Positions 30,946-40,498 of a stretch of 45,655 nucleotides of DNA are shown in pieces (position 1 is the first letter of the stretch; every line of letters starts with the position of its first letter). The position numbers were made by a program, and so were the translations under genes. This DNA is from a virus, in IMG/VR virus record IMGVR_UViG_3300028829_000410, positions 1 through 45,655 of that record, one strand, 5' to 3'. Below the pieces are notes generated by a model. That model was given only the letters and a program-made list of their open reading frames with translations, was not told where the DNA came from and ran no database searches.

Positions 30946-33900
30946 TATGCACTTCCTTTAGATTTTAGTTCTTCAATTTCTTTTTTAAGTTCTTTTATAC
31001 CTTCAATTAATAAAGGTACTATTTTGTCGTAGTAAACTGTTTTATAGTCAGTATCTAATTTATGTGTCTTAACTATGGGTGCTTCTGTAATAACTTCTGG
31101 CAAAACTGCTTCTACTTCTTGAGCATTTACACCAACCTCAAGACCTTCTTTAAATACATCTGAATCTATACTTTTAGCTGTGTCGTTCCACTCATAGTAG
31201 TATCCATTTAGTTTTTCAATTTTATCTAATGGGTTGTCAATTTTACCTTTAAAATCTTTTAACCGAGAGTCAGAACTATAAGCTGTAATATTTCCTGTTG
31301 CAGAAAAATTACCTGAATAAGAGCCTGACATTGAAAGTGTGCCTGTTCCAGTAATTGTACCTCCAGTTAATCCATTACCAGTAGCAACTGAAGTAACACC
31401 ACTTGAAGTTACGTAACCACTATTATTTGTAAGCTGCGATATGTTTCCAGAAATTGCTCCAGACAAAGTTGTTGCTGTTAAAGTACCAGTTACTGTAACG
31501 CCACCTGAAGCTGTAGCTAGTTTAGCTGCGTTGTTGTGATAAAGGGTGACTGCGCCATCACCATCAAAAACTGCCGATGTTTTTCCAGAACCGGTTATAT
31601 TAAAATTGCCACTCGCTACTTGTACAAAACCGCCTGACCCATCTCCACTTGAAGAAAGCCTTACATCAAAATCATCACTACTCGGAGTTTTAAGGTCTAT
31701 AAAAGCTGCATTACTAGCTGCTGCTCCAATTTCCATAGACGCTATGCCGTTAGATGATGTAATAGATATTGATCTATTTCCAGAGCCGCTTACAGCTACA
31801 TCGGTTGCATTTACAACACCACCAGAACTATAAATTACCGCTTTACTGTTTACAACAGACCCTGGACTAGAGCCGTCTAACAAGTTTAATTCAGTTGCAG
31901 TACTTGTTACACCGTCAAGGATATTAAGCTCAGCTGCAGTACTTGTAACACCGTCTAGAATATTTAACTCTGCTGCAGTACTTGTTACACCGTCTAGGAT
32001 ATTAAGTTCAGCTGCAGTACTTGTAACACCGTCTAAGATATTAAGTTCTGCTGCAGTAGAAGTTACCGCTGTACCAGCAATAGAAAAAGCATCTGTTTCA
32101 AGAGTTCCATCTACATCAACATCTCCACTAATATCTAAAGAAGAAGCTTCTATCTCACCGCTTGCTTTAAATATTACATTGTCGCCTCCTGATACCTCAA
32201 AAATAATTTGATTATCAGTGCCAAATTTTATTAAGTTATCATCATCTCTACCAACAACAAGGCTTGTATTTTTTATAGATGTTATTCCTGTTTGCGCTGC
32301 GTCTACTGATCCTCCCGAAGCATCTACGTATGCTTTTACAGATTGCTGAGTAGGTATAAGAGTTGCGGAATCAGAAGCCATGTTATCTTCATCTACAAAA
32401 GCCGTAACCGTTATAGTTCCATCTGATATACTTCCAAAAGATACAGTGCCTGTTGTAGTAATAGCTGACGAACCATTATTAATTGCACCAAAGCCACTTG
32501 TAATGCTTCCAGAGTTTAATGCACCTGTCGTAACAATATTACCTCCACCTACTGAATGAGAAGCAAAGTATGTAGACACCGTATCAACATTTGTCATACG
32601 CATTGTGCCAGCATCGTTAATTAGTATTCCGTCGCCACTGGCTACTGCGGTAGTTCCTCTAGCTGTGTCACCATCTATTAAGTTTATTTCTGCTGCAGTA
32701 GTCGTCACACCATCAAGAATATTTAGTTCTGCTGCGGTGCTTGTAACACCGTCAAGGATGTTTAGTTCTGCTGCGGTGCTTGTAACATTAGTACCGCCAA
32801 TATCTAGCGTAGTCATTGAAACTTCACCAGCTACAGTTAAGACACCATCGGCTACTGTCATTAAATCAGTATCATCGCCATGCCCTATTGTTGCACCATT
32901 AATAACAACATTATCTACAGTTAATGCAGTTAATGTACCTAATGACGTAATGTTTGATTGAGCTGCATCTATTGTAAAAGTTAAATCGTAAGGATCTCCA
33001 TCTGTACCATTATCAGTGTCAGTCCAATTTATAGTTATTCCATCACCAATAAATTTCATTTCTTTGTTTTTAGTAATGGTAACTTCTGTACCGTCCCCAT
33101 CTTCCATAACAAAACTAGTAGCTGCAAAGTCTTGACCATCTACATACGCTTTGACTGATTGCTGTGTAGGTATAAGAGTTGCAGAGTCAGAGGACATATC
33201 ATCCTCGTCTACAAAAGCTGTGGCTGTTATTGTACCGTCTGTTATGCTTCCAAAAGTAATTGTACCTGTTGTGCTAATATTAGATGAGCCATTATCTATA
33301 GCTCCAAAACCTGATGTAATGCTTCCAGAGTTCAATGCTCCAGTAGTTACAATGTTACCACCACCTACGTTATGACTAGAAAAATAAGTAGATACAGTGT
33401 CTACATTAGTCATTCTCATCGTACCAGCGTCATTTATAAGGATACCATCACCAGAAGCTACAGCAGTTGTACCACGGCTAGTATCGCCATCTATTAAATT
33501 TATTTCTGCTGCGGTTGTTGTAACTCCATCTAATATGTTAAGCTCAGCTGCGGTACTTGTTACACCATCCAGTATGTTTAACTCAGCTGCAGTACTTGTT
33601 ACACCATCTAAAATATTAAGTTCTGCAGCAGTACTAGTAACGCCATCAAGTATGTTTAGCTCTGCTGTTGTACTTGTGACACCATCTAGAATATTTAACT
33701 CAGCTGCTGTAGTTGTAACTGCTGTGCTACCTATTAATAGTTTATCTTTAACAATGTCTATAGTTGTAGCACCTGCTGTTAATAACTTATCAGCTGACTC
33801 ATCCCAAAGCAAATATGCTCCTGAAGTAGCACCAAAAAACTTAACGTCAACGCCTGTGTCATCAACACCAAATGTAGTCACACCATCTATTTGTACTGTA

Positions 33901-34589
33901 CCATCTATATCTACTGCGTCAAGATTTGCAGTACCGTCTATGTCAGCATCACCGCTAATGTCTAATGTAGCTGCATCAAGCTCACCTGAAATAGTAATGT
34001 TTCTACCACCACTAATGTCTTTGTTTGAGTCTGTTATGATAGCTTTACTTGCTATTACTGTTCCATTTGTTATTCCATCTATAAGATTAATGTCTGCTGC
34101 ACTTGCTGTAACACCGTCTAGTATATTTAATTCTGCAGCTGTTGAGGTAACACCATCCATAATATTCAATTCAGCAGCAGTTGCTGTAATTGCAGTACCG
34201 TTAAAATTTATTGCATCTGCGTAGACTGTACCATCAAAGTATCCATCTTTAAATTCTAAAGAGCTTGTACCTAAATCAATGTCATTATCTGTTACTGGTA
34301 CTATCGCGCCATCCTGAATCCTTATTTGTTCTACAGCAGAACTACTTACTTGAACAAAAACTCCCCAACGATTGTTTGTACTATCTACTACAATCTTGTT
34401 TAAAAAATCTTGATCACCTATAGTATGTATATTACCACCTTCACCAGCTGTGCCATCATGTTGATGCCCTGTTGTTCCCGATGTAGCATAAGCAAAAGCA
34501 TTTAATATTTGATTATATTCGTTATTAAATAACGCTGCTGTTATAGTATCTCCATCAGAAAAACTACTTTGTCGTGTGTAACTTGTCAT
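30945..34589 (-). CDS. Tail fibre with S74 self-cleaving chaperone domain
   Basis: A 1214-residue fibre for host recognition. The N-terminus (DGDTITAALFNNEYNQILNA) resembles fibre attachment domains. The shaft has 17 units of a 14-residue repeat (consensus TSTAAELNILDGV) in four blocks and a ~125-residue segment present twice. The C-terminal ~110 residues are an intramolecular chaperone (Peptidase_S74): SDSRLKDFKGKIDNPLDKIEKL, then GVNAQEVEAVLPEVI and a final coiled coil. The cleavage Ser is expected at the S-D-x-R-L-K start. It lies after the tail proteins. Confidence 0.93.
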   Translation of the reverse strand: MTSYTRQSSFSDGDTITAALFNNEYNQILNAFAYATSGTTGHQHDGTAGEGGNIHTIGDQDFLNKIVVDSTNNRWGVFVQVSSSAVEQIRIQDGAIVPVTDNDIDLGTSSLEFKDGYFDGTVYADAINFNGTAITATAAELNIMDGVTSTAAELNILDGVTASAADINLIDGITNGTVIASKAIITDSNKDISGGRNITISGELDAATLDISGDADIDGTANLDAVDIDGTVQIDGVTTFGVDDTGVDVKFFGATSGAYLLWDESADKLLTAGATTIDIVKDKLLIGSTAVTTTAAELNILDGVTSTTAELNILDGVTSTAAELNILDGVTSTAAELNILDGVTSTAAELNILDGVTTTAAEINLIDGDTSRGTTAVASGDGILINDAGTMRMTNVDTVSTYFSSHNVGGGNIVTTGALNSGSITSGFGAIDNGSSNISTTGTITFGSITDGTITATAFVDEDDMSSDSATLIPTQQSVKAYVDGQDFAATSFVMEDGDGTEVTITKNKEMKFIGDGITINWTDTDNGTDGDPYDLTFTIDAAQSNITSLGTLTALTVDNVVINGATIGHGDDTDLMTVADGVLTVAGEVSMTTLDIGGTNVTSTAAELNILDGVTSTAAELNILDGVTTTAAEINLIDGDTARGTTAVASGDGILINDAGTMRMTNVDTVSTYFASHSVGGGNIVTTGALNSGSITSGFGAINNGSSAITTTGTVSFGSISDGTITVTAFVDEDNMASDSATLIPTQQSVKAYVDASGGSVDAAQTGITSIKNTSLVVGRDDDNLIKFGTDNQIIFEVSGGDNVIFKASGEIEASSLDISGDVDVDGTLETDAFSIAGTAVTSTAAELNILDGVTSTAAELNILDGVTSTAAELNILDGVTSTAAELNILDGVTSTATELNLLDGSSPGSVVNSKAVIYSSGGVVNATDVAVSGSGNRSISITSSNGIASMEIGAAASNAAFIDLKTPSSDDFDVRLSSSGDGSGGFVQVASGNFNITGSGKTSAVFDGDGAVTLYHNNAAKLATASGGVTVTGTLTATTLSGAISGNISQLTNNSGYVTSSGVTSVATGNGLTGGTITGTGTLSMSGSYSGNFSATGNITAYSSDSRLKDFKGKIDNPLDKIEKLNGYYYEWNDTAKSIDSDVFKEGLEVGVNAQEVEAVLPEVITEAPIVKTHKLDTDYKTVYYDKIVPLLIEGIKELKKEIEELKSKGSA
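31880..34200 (-). repeat. Four blocks of 42-bp tail-fibre repeats and a large internal duplication
   Basis: Within the tail fibre gene, 42-base units encoding TSTAAELNILDGVT recur at about 31880-32065 (5 units), 32700-32790 (3), 33505-33725 (6) and 34090-34200 (3). In addition, a ~370-base stretch at 32318-32700 is repeated at 33141-33510; both copies run from the INLIDGDT element to PTQQSVKAYVD. The unit DNA differs mainly at third bases. Confidence 0.85.
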
Positions 34590-34594
34590 TCAAA

Positions 34595-36211
34595 TTATCT
34601 CCTGTTAGCTGGTGTATAGTCTACGTATATACCATTGATAGCGTAGGGAGGATTTTTATCCTCTGAGCGTATTCTAAAACTTGTAGTGTGTCCATTACCT
34701 TGAACTGCTTGTCTAACTGTAGGATCAAGAGTTCCTCCAAAAAATGCTGAACCAAAAACACTTGTACCAAATGTAGCAGGTGTTCTTATTGTACTTAATG
34801 TGTACTCTGCTGGTTGCGGTAAATTTGGATCTTCGTAATCGTAACGAACTCTTAATTTAGGTTCTACCGTTCCTTCAGGACTTACAGAAAGTTTTACGTA
34901 GTTTACTGTTTTTCTAGTACCGTGATCTCCAAAGTCATAGTTAGGAGTTGTATAAGTTGCTAGTATATTTGCCTCTGTTCCTGCATAATTAAAAGAACTT
35001 CCAGAGTCGTGTAAATAAACATACCCATTATTATCGCCATGGTACTGTCGCTCAATTCCAGAATTATCAAAACCTGACGCAATAGACCTAGCTTGAATGC
35101 CTTTAGTTTCTGACCAAGCCATTCCGTTTGTTGTTAAACTTCCTATAATACCTTTAGATTCTGTAGCTGCTTGAGAAGCTCCTGTATAAAATAATCTATA
35201 TTGCGACTTATTTCTAAGTACTGCACTAGAAACTATATAGCTACTTATATTTCTTGCTAATTCATTTGTAATTGGTTGTATCGGTCTACTAATAGAGCTT
35301 AACTCTACGTCACCAATTCTAGTTGTACCTGCAAGAGTCCGAACTCCATCAGGGCTTAAAAATACTAAGTCGCCACTAAATTCTTGAATACTAAAATTAT
35401 CTAAGCAACCTACGTTTTGAGTAATTGGAGTAACAACTATTGAAGAACTTACATTTATATTTTGAAGTTTATAAATACTATTCTGACAAAAGATTATAAG
35501 ATCTTGACGAAAAGTACGAATGCCTACAACTTTGTCATCTAGTTTTATACTACCTGATCCAGTACTTGTAAAGTCATCTATGTCATCTGTACCACTGTAA
35601 TAAATAGTATTAGGATTGTTTGTGTCTCCTGCAACAACTAAATGTTTGTCGTGTATTATACAAGTCTTAGGAAAAACACTTCCGTCAACTGTAATTTCTT
35701 TTACAAAGTAAGTTCTATTAGTTAAAGCTCCTGTACCTGTCATTTTAAAATAAAAAGGCTTTGTAGCAGAGCCTTGATCTGTTATGATTACTTCACCATA
35801 AGTAGAGTCACCTTCGTACAAAGCAAAGTTAGCTTGGCCTTGGCTCGTTCTTGTTAATGTTCCTCTACCTGTAAATGCAGAATAGTTATCACCACCTGCG
35901 TCTACCGAAGATCTATTAATTTGTAACCAAGTAATACCATCTAACGTAAAATAAATATTTGTTCCTGAGCAAGCTATTAACCCATCTGCATAAACAAAAA
36001 GACCTATAATAGCGTTTGTGCTATTAGGTCTTGCAGCATCGTCACCACCAAAAGGTGCGAAACCATTAATTCTTCTGTAGCCACCATCTGTATCAACTTC
36101 AAAGTTTTCTAATACTGTAGCAGAACCTGCAACTGTAAGAATTTCAAATTGATTTAAGTTTGTGTTAAGTCCACCTTTACATGATACAGCATATGGTAAT
36201 GATTGTGCCAT
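34595..36211 (-). CDS. Tail tube/stabilisation protein, 538 aa
   Basis: A beta-rich 538-residue protein with GGLNTNLNQFEI near the start, then ENFEVDTDGGYRRINGF and repeated beta motifs, resembling the marine podovirus tail tubular B / P22 gp10-like stabilisation proteins that form the nozzle below the portal. It follows the adaptor-like gene (overlapping by one base) and precedes the tail fibre, the same order as T7 gp11-gp12-gp17. Subfamily uncertain. Confidence 0.75.
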   Translation of the reverse strand: MAQSLPYAVSCKGGLNTNLNQFEILTVAGSATVLENFEVDTDGGYRRINGFAPFGGDDAARPNSTNAIIGLFVYADGLIACSGTNIYFTLDGITWLQINRSSVDAGGDNYSAFTGRGTLTRTSQGQANFALYEGDSTYGEVIITDQGSATKPFYFKMTGTGALTNRTYFVKEITVDGSVFPKTCIIHDKHLVVAGDTNNPNTIYYSGTDDIDDFTSTGSGSIKLDDKVVGIRTFRQDLIIFCQNSIYKLQNINVSSSIVVTPITQNVGCLDNFSIQEFSGDLVFLSPDGVRTLAGTTRIGDVELSSISRPIQPITNELARNISSYIVSSAVLRNKSQYRLFYTGASQAATESKGIIGSLTTNGMAWSETKGIQARSIASGFDNSGIERQYHGDNNGYVYLHDSGSSFNYAGTEANILATYTTPNYDFGDHGTRKTVNYVKLSVSPEGTVEPKLRVRYDYEDPNLPQPAEYTLSTIRTPATFGTSVFGSAFFGGTLDPTVRQAVQGNGHTTSFRIRSEDKNPPYAINGIYVDYTPANRR

Positions 36212-36981
36212 TATATAAACCTTATTCTATCATCTTTAAAATAGCTTGGGGCTGGTTCCATTAAATGCATCTTCATTGTTTTTAATCCACGTTTGTAATC
36301 TTCGTTAGCAAATGCAGATGCTTGAGCATTGTCTTTAAACTGATGCATGTAATATCTTGCTCTGTTTATTAATACAGGTACGTACACATCTGGAAAAACT
36401 ATAGCGTCAGTTGAAGCTGACAAAGCTGTTGGTAAATCATAAGCGTAAAAATAAATTCTATAAACTTTATCAGGTATTGACGAAAGACCAAACTTTCTGT
36501 TGTCTGGACTTTTTATAACTCTATCGGGTGTTCCGTAGTTTTGAGTGTCAGCATCATCGTGATTCTGAGCTATACGAAAATAATCTTTCCATTCTTCAAT
36601 ACTAGTAAATCGTAAATTACGAATAGTATAAGGTGCTGATTCACCACTAACACCTACTGTAGTTAGTAAAAAATTATCCCAATCTATGTAGCCATAATCT
36701 GTTGTGAGACTACTTGAAGCTGGTTTTAATTCATACCATCGAGTACCAGCTACAGTTTCAACATATGTATTGCCGTACATTGGATCTGTAGCACCAGATT
36801 CGCCCGTAGCTAAAAAAGGCCACTGAGGTTCTTCATTGACCATATCTAAGTAAGATCTATTTATTAAATCTTTTACGTGCGTCTGTACTCCTATAGAAGA
36901 TCCAAAGTCAGAACTTGTAAGCTCTACTTCGTTCATTTCGCGTAGAACTTCATTGCATAGTTGTAAGTATGTTGTAGCCAT
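36211..36981 (-). CDS. Head-tail adaptor / tail tubular protein A-like, 256 aa
   Basis: N-terminus MATTYLQLCNEVLREMNEVEL is the typical first helix of podovirus neck adaptors (tail tubular A / P22 gp4 type: 'LL..CN.VLR..GE'), followed by a HVKDLINRSYLDMVNEEPQWPFL helix. It should sit between portal and tail tube. The start overlaps the stop of a 55-residue gene (TAATG). Confidence 0.78.
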   Translation of the reverse strand: MATTYLQLCNEVLREMNEVELTSSDFGSSIGVQTHVKDLINRSYLDMVNEEPQWPFLATGESGATDPMYGNTYVETVAGTRWYELKPASSSLTTDYGYIDWDNFLLTTVGVSGESAPYTIRNLRFTSIEEWKDYFRIAQNHDDADTQNYGTPDRVIKSPDNRKFGLSSIPDKVYRIYFYAYDLPTALSASTDAIVFPDVYVPVLINRARYYMHQFKDNAQASAFANEDYKRGLKTMKMHLMEPAPSYFKDDRIRFI

Positions 36982-37148
36982 TAGTGACCCATAGTTTTCA
37001 TTCGTTGTTCCATATTAAATTTTGAACCTTGCAAATGTCCAGCATTTGTAAACTGTCTTTCTAGTTCAAAAATATTCTTGTATCCTGTTTGACCATCTGA
37101 CACTATTTTGCGATCAGCATCAGTAAGCATTCTTTCTTCATCCATCAT
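36981..37148 (-). CDS. Hypothetical protein, 55 aa
   Basis: Begins MMDEERMLTDADRKIVSDGQ and ends MEQRMKTMGH; charged and helical. The start may be either of two adjacent ATGs (37148, 37145). It overlaps the stop of the gene upstream and is coupled to the adaptor gene by TAATG, filling an otherwise empty gap of 156 bases. Short acidic genes in this place are usual in marine podoviruses. Function unknown. Confidence 0.6.
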   Translation of the reverse strand: MMDEERMLTDADRKIVSDGQTGYKNIFELERQFTNAGHLQGSKFNMEQRMKTMGH

Positions 37149-37320
37149 GTACATCATTTACTTGACTCCCGTTGTTTCTAAAAATACGGTCATAATTATT
37201 TTGATAGTTTTTTAAACTTTCAGAGTTATAAAACTTTCCAGTAAGACCTAATTGCTTACCTCTTTTTTTATTAGCTCCCCGTATAAATACAGGTTTTTCA
37301 TTACTTCCTAGTTGTGGCAT
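37138..37320 (-). CDS. Hypothetical protein, 60 aa
   Basis: A basic 60-residue protein, MPQLGSNEKPVFIRGANKKR then GKQLGLTGKFYNSESLKNYQ. It is the first gene after the capsid terminator-like hairpin. No family recognised; probably a minor head or neck component by position. Confidence 0.55.
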   Translation of the reverse strand: MPQLGSNEKPVFIRGANKKRGKQLGLTGKFYNSESLKNYQNNYDRIFRNNGSQVNDVHDG

Positions 37321-37340
37321 ATAAAAACTCCAAAAGGCTT

Positions 37341-37362
37341 GGGGGCCTAATCAAAGACCCCC
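37341..37362 (-). terminator. Hairpin after the major capsid gene
   Basis: Read leftward, GGGGGTC pairs with GGCCCCC (one T-G wobble) around an eight-base loop, starting 13 bases after the capsid stop, and a GGAGTTTTTAT run follows at some distance. The 5 G-C pairs stand out in this AT-rich genome. It may partially stop transcription or protect the abundant capsid mRNA, since the transcript must continue into tail genes. Confidence 0.6.
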
Positions 37363-37374
37363 TTACCAGTTCTA

Positions 37375-38364
37375 TTAGTCGATTCCGTAGAACGCTGATA
37401 CGAGGGCTTCGCCTCTTAGTACCTTAGCTCCATATACGTGTAGTCCACGTACAATGTCACCAAAGCTATCAGGGTCACGGATGACCTCAGTGCTTGTAAT
37501 AGTCTGAGCAGTTGCAGTAGACGAAATATGTCCAGCAATACATTGACCAGCAGCATTTGTAGTTGCAGCAATGTTATTAGTCTTGTACATATTGAATCCA
37601 CGTAACTTACCAGAAGATACTAGACCGTTTCGGATAGATCCCTGTCCAGCATTATAGTCTACTGAAAGAAGTTTAGAAGAACTTGAAGCAAGTACTTCGT
37701 AGAACTCTGGATTCGCTAAGAACCATCGTCCTTCTTCAGGAACATTTTGCTCATCAAGAAGTCTAGCCATGTGAGACATTACGTCTATAGGGTCGTGTTC
37801 GCTAGAACCAAAACCTATATCCAAGTTACCAGTACCATCAAAAGTACCAGCAGCAAGGTCAGTCGCGTTGTCTGAACCAAGTATGTGGTTAGGGCTAGAA
37901 GCAGAAACGCCAGCAATCATAGTTGCTATAACGCCTTCATCAAAAGCATCACGCAATGCGTAAGCTGCTGAAGAAGTTGCTACGTCTCTGAAGTTAACGT
38001 GAGACATGTTAGTTTCAATATCATCAACGATGAATTTGAAAGCGTTTGCTACGTCAACAACAAGAGTTACTTCTTGGTCGGTTAGTTTAGTCTGAGTCAC
38101 ATCTGCTCCACGTTCATACTGGTATACAGTGATTTCAGGTTCTTTGATAATCCTTACACTATCACCGAAAGCTGCAATTTCTCCAGCATAGTCAGTGTTC
38201 GTAACAGCTTCTGCTACAGAAGATTTACGAAAAAAGTTTAGTACCTGTTTGGAATAAACCTTTGGTAAGAAAAAAGAATTAGTTTGACCACTTACTGAGT
38301 TACCAAAGTTACCGTTAGTATCAGTACCTTGCTCAAAAAATTGGTCGGATTGGTTATAAGCCAT
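37375..38364 (-). CDS. Major capsid protein
   Basis: A 329-residue HK97-like coat protein. Landmarks: SFFLPKVYSKQVLNFFRKSS near the N-terminus, EPEITVYQYERGADV, DQEVTLVVDVANAFKFIVDDIE, and ARLLDEQNVPEEGRWFLANP, the standard marine phage capsid phrase for the E-loop/P-domain region. It follows the scaffold gene, as usual. AGGAG precedes the ATG. No obvious protease gene, consistent with scaffold-assisted assembly. Confidence 0.93.
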   Translation of the reverse strand: MAYNQSDQFFEQGTDTNGNFGNSVSGQTNSFFLPKVYSKQVLNFFRKSSVAEAVTNTDYAGEIAAFGDSVRIIKEPEITVYQYERGADVTQTKLTDQEVTLVVDVANAFKFIVDDIETNMSHVNFRDVATSSAAYALRDAFDEGVIATMIAGVSASSPNHILGSDNATDLAAGTFDGTGNLDIGFGSSEHDPIDVMSHMARLLDEQNVPEEGRWFLANPEFYEVLASSSSKLLSVDYNAGQGSIRNGLVSSGKLRGFNMYKTNNIAATTNAAGQCIAGHISSTATAQTITSTEVIRDPDSFGDIVRGLHVYGAKVLRGEALVSAFYGID

Positions 38365-38387
38365 TGTATTTCTCCTAAGTTAGAGTA

Positions 38388-39242
38388 TTATTTTACTACT
38401 CTACCCTCAGATACTGCAAGATTGATTTCTTCTTCATACTTGTCAAACTGATCTAAGGACATAGCAGCGATTTCCCGTTCAGTCCAGATTTTAGGTTGCT
38501 GTGCGTCTACGGCAGTCGTTTTAGTCGATACCATATCAGCAGCAGACCCTTGTTCTTTTTGTCTGGGCTGCGATTTAGTTTGAGTTTGTAATCCAGCTTC
38601 AAATTTAAAAAGATCTATAGCTTTGGATGCTAGAGCAGCATTGTCTGGATTGTTATAAATCCATTCTTGTATTTGCTCTGGCTGTGCTTCAGCCCAATTA
38701 TGAAAATCTTCAGAACCTCTAATGTCCTCAAAATCAGGGTGCTTAGCTACTAAAGCAGCTTCTGCTTCCCTACGAATAACTTCTTGCTCACGTTGCTGTA
38801 AAGCATTTAGTTTTTCTTGAACTTCATTAACTTGCTCTGAACTTCTCATATAAGCAACAGATTCTACTGTGTCATACAAATCAGGGTACTCTTGCTTAAA
38901 CTTTTCCAGTTCTTCTGGAGTTTTAGGAGCTTGGTATTGTGGCTGTGCATCTCTTGCCATAGCCGTTAACTGTTCTTCCTTTTGTTTAAATTCAGATAAC
39001 TTCTGATCGTAGTGACGTTTTAAATCGTCGTATCTCTTTTTATAATTAGTTCGTTTTTTCTTGGGCGCGTCAGCTTCCGCTTCTTCATCAACAGGGGCTT
39101 CATCTGAGGTAGCCTGTTTATTCGGTCGCTCAAAAAACATACCATCCGCACTGTCTACTTTAGGGCCATCTGGCGTGTGCCATGCCTTATTCATGTTGTA
39201 CGGATTGGAAACTTCTTCCTCCACTTGGTTTACTTCACTCAT
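38388..39242 (-). CDS. Capsid scaffold protein
   Basis: A 284-residue acidic protein with a long charged coiled coil (residues ~65-160, KKRYDDLKRHYDQKLSEFKQKEEQL), Gln/Glu-rich, directly upstream of the capsid gene as in T7 gp9/gp10. The C-terminal 30 residues (MSLDQFDKYEEEINLAVSEG) are the usual helix that binds the coat protein. GGAG seven bases before the ATG. Well supported by composition and position. Confidence 0.88.
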   Translation of the reverse strand: MSEVNQVEEEVSNPYNMNKAWHTPDGPKVDSADGMFFERPNKQATSDEAPVDEEAEADAPKKKRTNYKKRYDDLKRHYDQKLSEFKQKEEQLTAMARDAQPQYQAPKTPEELEKFKQEYPDLYDTVESVAYMRSSEQVNEVQEKLNALQQREQEVIRREAEAALVAKHPDFEDIRGSEDFHNWAEAQPEQIQEWIYNNPDNAALASKAIDLFKFEAGLQTQTKSQPRQKEQGSAADMVSTKTTAVDAQQPKIWTEREIAAMSLDQFDKYEEEINLAVSEGRVVK

Positions 39243-39256
39243 ATTATATCTCCTAC

Positions 39257-39338
39257 GGGGCTTGTACTCTGCAAGGTAGCCATACTAATTCTTTTTTGGC
39301 CTAAAAAAATTCATGGGGCTTGGCTTGTCAAGGTAGCC
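39257..39338. repeat. Direct repeat flanking an AT palindrome in the scaffold leader
   Basis: Two copies of a GGGGCTTG...CAAGGTAGCC element at 39257-39281 and 39315-39338 flank an imperfect 25-base palindrome (39287-39311, T6-GGCC-A7 core). They occupy most of the 107-base gap between the 382-residue gene and the scaffold gene, the largest gap in the structural arm. May be a terminator, RNA-processing site or control element. Confidence 0.6.
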
Positions 39339-39349
39339 GTAAATTAAAA

Positions 39350-40498
39350 TTACCTGAGACTTGGTGCTTGATTAGCACGTAAACTCATTAGTTTACGAAT
39401 TTCATCATCCGTATTTCGTGTGTCACTCTCTAGGTCGTCTGTGCTTGTACTTGGAAGTAATCCTCCTCCATACAAGTCTTTTCTCATCATACCACCGTCA
39501 TAAGCACGTTCAGCATCATCCATCATTGCTTGAAGATTGTCTGCGCCTATTTGATCGGTAGCTTTTTTGGTTATCACAAACTCACCATCTGATAATCTAG
39601 CTGGTATTGAATCTGATAACCCATCCCCAAGGCCGTCTACTTCTCCTGACCCTGAGAACTCAGAAGCTGTCGTAAGAACTTTGTCAAAAATTTGACTTAG
39701 TTGTTCGTCACCTTCTAGAGCGTTCATTAAATATTGTTGTTCTTCTGTGTCTAAAGCTTGATCTAAAACCATTTCCATTTGGTCTTGCTCAACAACTTCA
39801 TCTGGTTCTTGAGCATTTTCTAATTCTTCTGGAGTAGCATTAGGATACGTATCTTCAGGAACATCCATTACTGGTTCTTCAATAGATTCCTCCTCTATTG
39901 GCATGTCCATAGCCATTTCAGGTGGCATCATTAAAGAACCCCCTTCTGCTTTTTCCTCTCTAAGATTAGTATTGTATTCTGTACCTTGAAACATAAATGT
40001 TTTTTTACCAGCATTACGAGATTCTCTAAACTTTTTTTCAAAAGCAGTTCTATCTTTTTTAGGTAAATCTTCACCAGTAAAAACTGTACTTGTTCCTGCA
40101 ATAGTAGCACCTGCAACAGCACCTTGTACAAGTTTAACTTGTTTATCGCGTTTTATTTTTTCTTGTCCTTGCTCAAAAAGTCTACGACCTTGTGCTTTTT
40201 TTGCATCACTTACTTCATCTTTTATAAAAATTTCTTTATTTTTATTAGAAACTGAAAACGGTATATCATTTTCTTTTAATAATGTTTTAGTAGCTTGCAT
40301 ACCAGTTTCTAATGCTTCTTGACCTGCTTGAGTATCTAAAAGTTTTTCTGCATTTTTACCAACACCTTGCACTTTAGCAACCTTTGCAGCAAACTTAATA
40401 ACTCCTCCAAAAGCATATTCTTCTCTTTCTGGAGGAACCATAATAGATCCACCTGACATATACATTTTTTTATCTTTTTTATACTTTGACTTAGGCAT
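39350..40498 (-). CDS. Structural/assembly protein next to portal, 382 aa
   Basis: A 382-residue protein: Lys-rich N-terminus, two GGS-x-M-x-PPE motifs (about residues 16 and 188), an acidic middle (residues ~195-260) and a C-terminal domain with DSIPARLSDGEFVITKKATD followed by an AMMDDAERAY helix. That C-terminal phrase is common in phage proteins near portal and scaffold genes, but the function is unknown to me. It overlaps the preceding small gene by eight bases. Confidence 0.65.
   Translation of the reverse strand: MPKSKYKKDKKMYMSGGSIMVPPEREEYAFGGVIKFAAKVAKVQGVGKNAEKLLDTQAGQEALETGMQATKTLLKENDIPFSVSNKNKEIFIKDEVSDAKKAQGRRLFEQGQEKIKRDKQVKLVQGAVAGATIAGTSTVFTGEDLPKKDRTAFEKKFRESRNAGKKTFMFQGTEYNTNLREEKAEGGSLMMPPEMAMDMPIEEESIEEPVMDVPEDTYPNATPEELENAQEPDEVVEQDQMEMVLDQALDTEEQQYLMNALEGDEQLSQIFDKVLTTASEFSGSGEVDGLGDGLSDSIPARLSDGEFVITKKATDQIGADNLQAMMDDAERAYDGGMMRKDLYGGGLLPSTSTDDLESDTRNTDDEIRKLMSLRANQAPSLR

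Noticed and set aside
33397-34224. 275-residue plus-strand open frame opposite the tail fibre
   Set aside because: Repetitive antisense reading of the 42-base tail-fibre repeats with no ribosome site; wrong strand for the arm.
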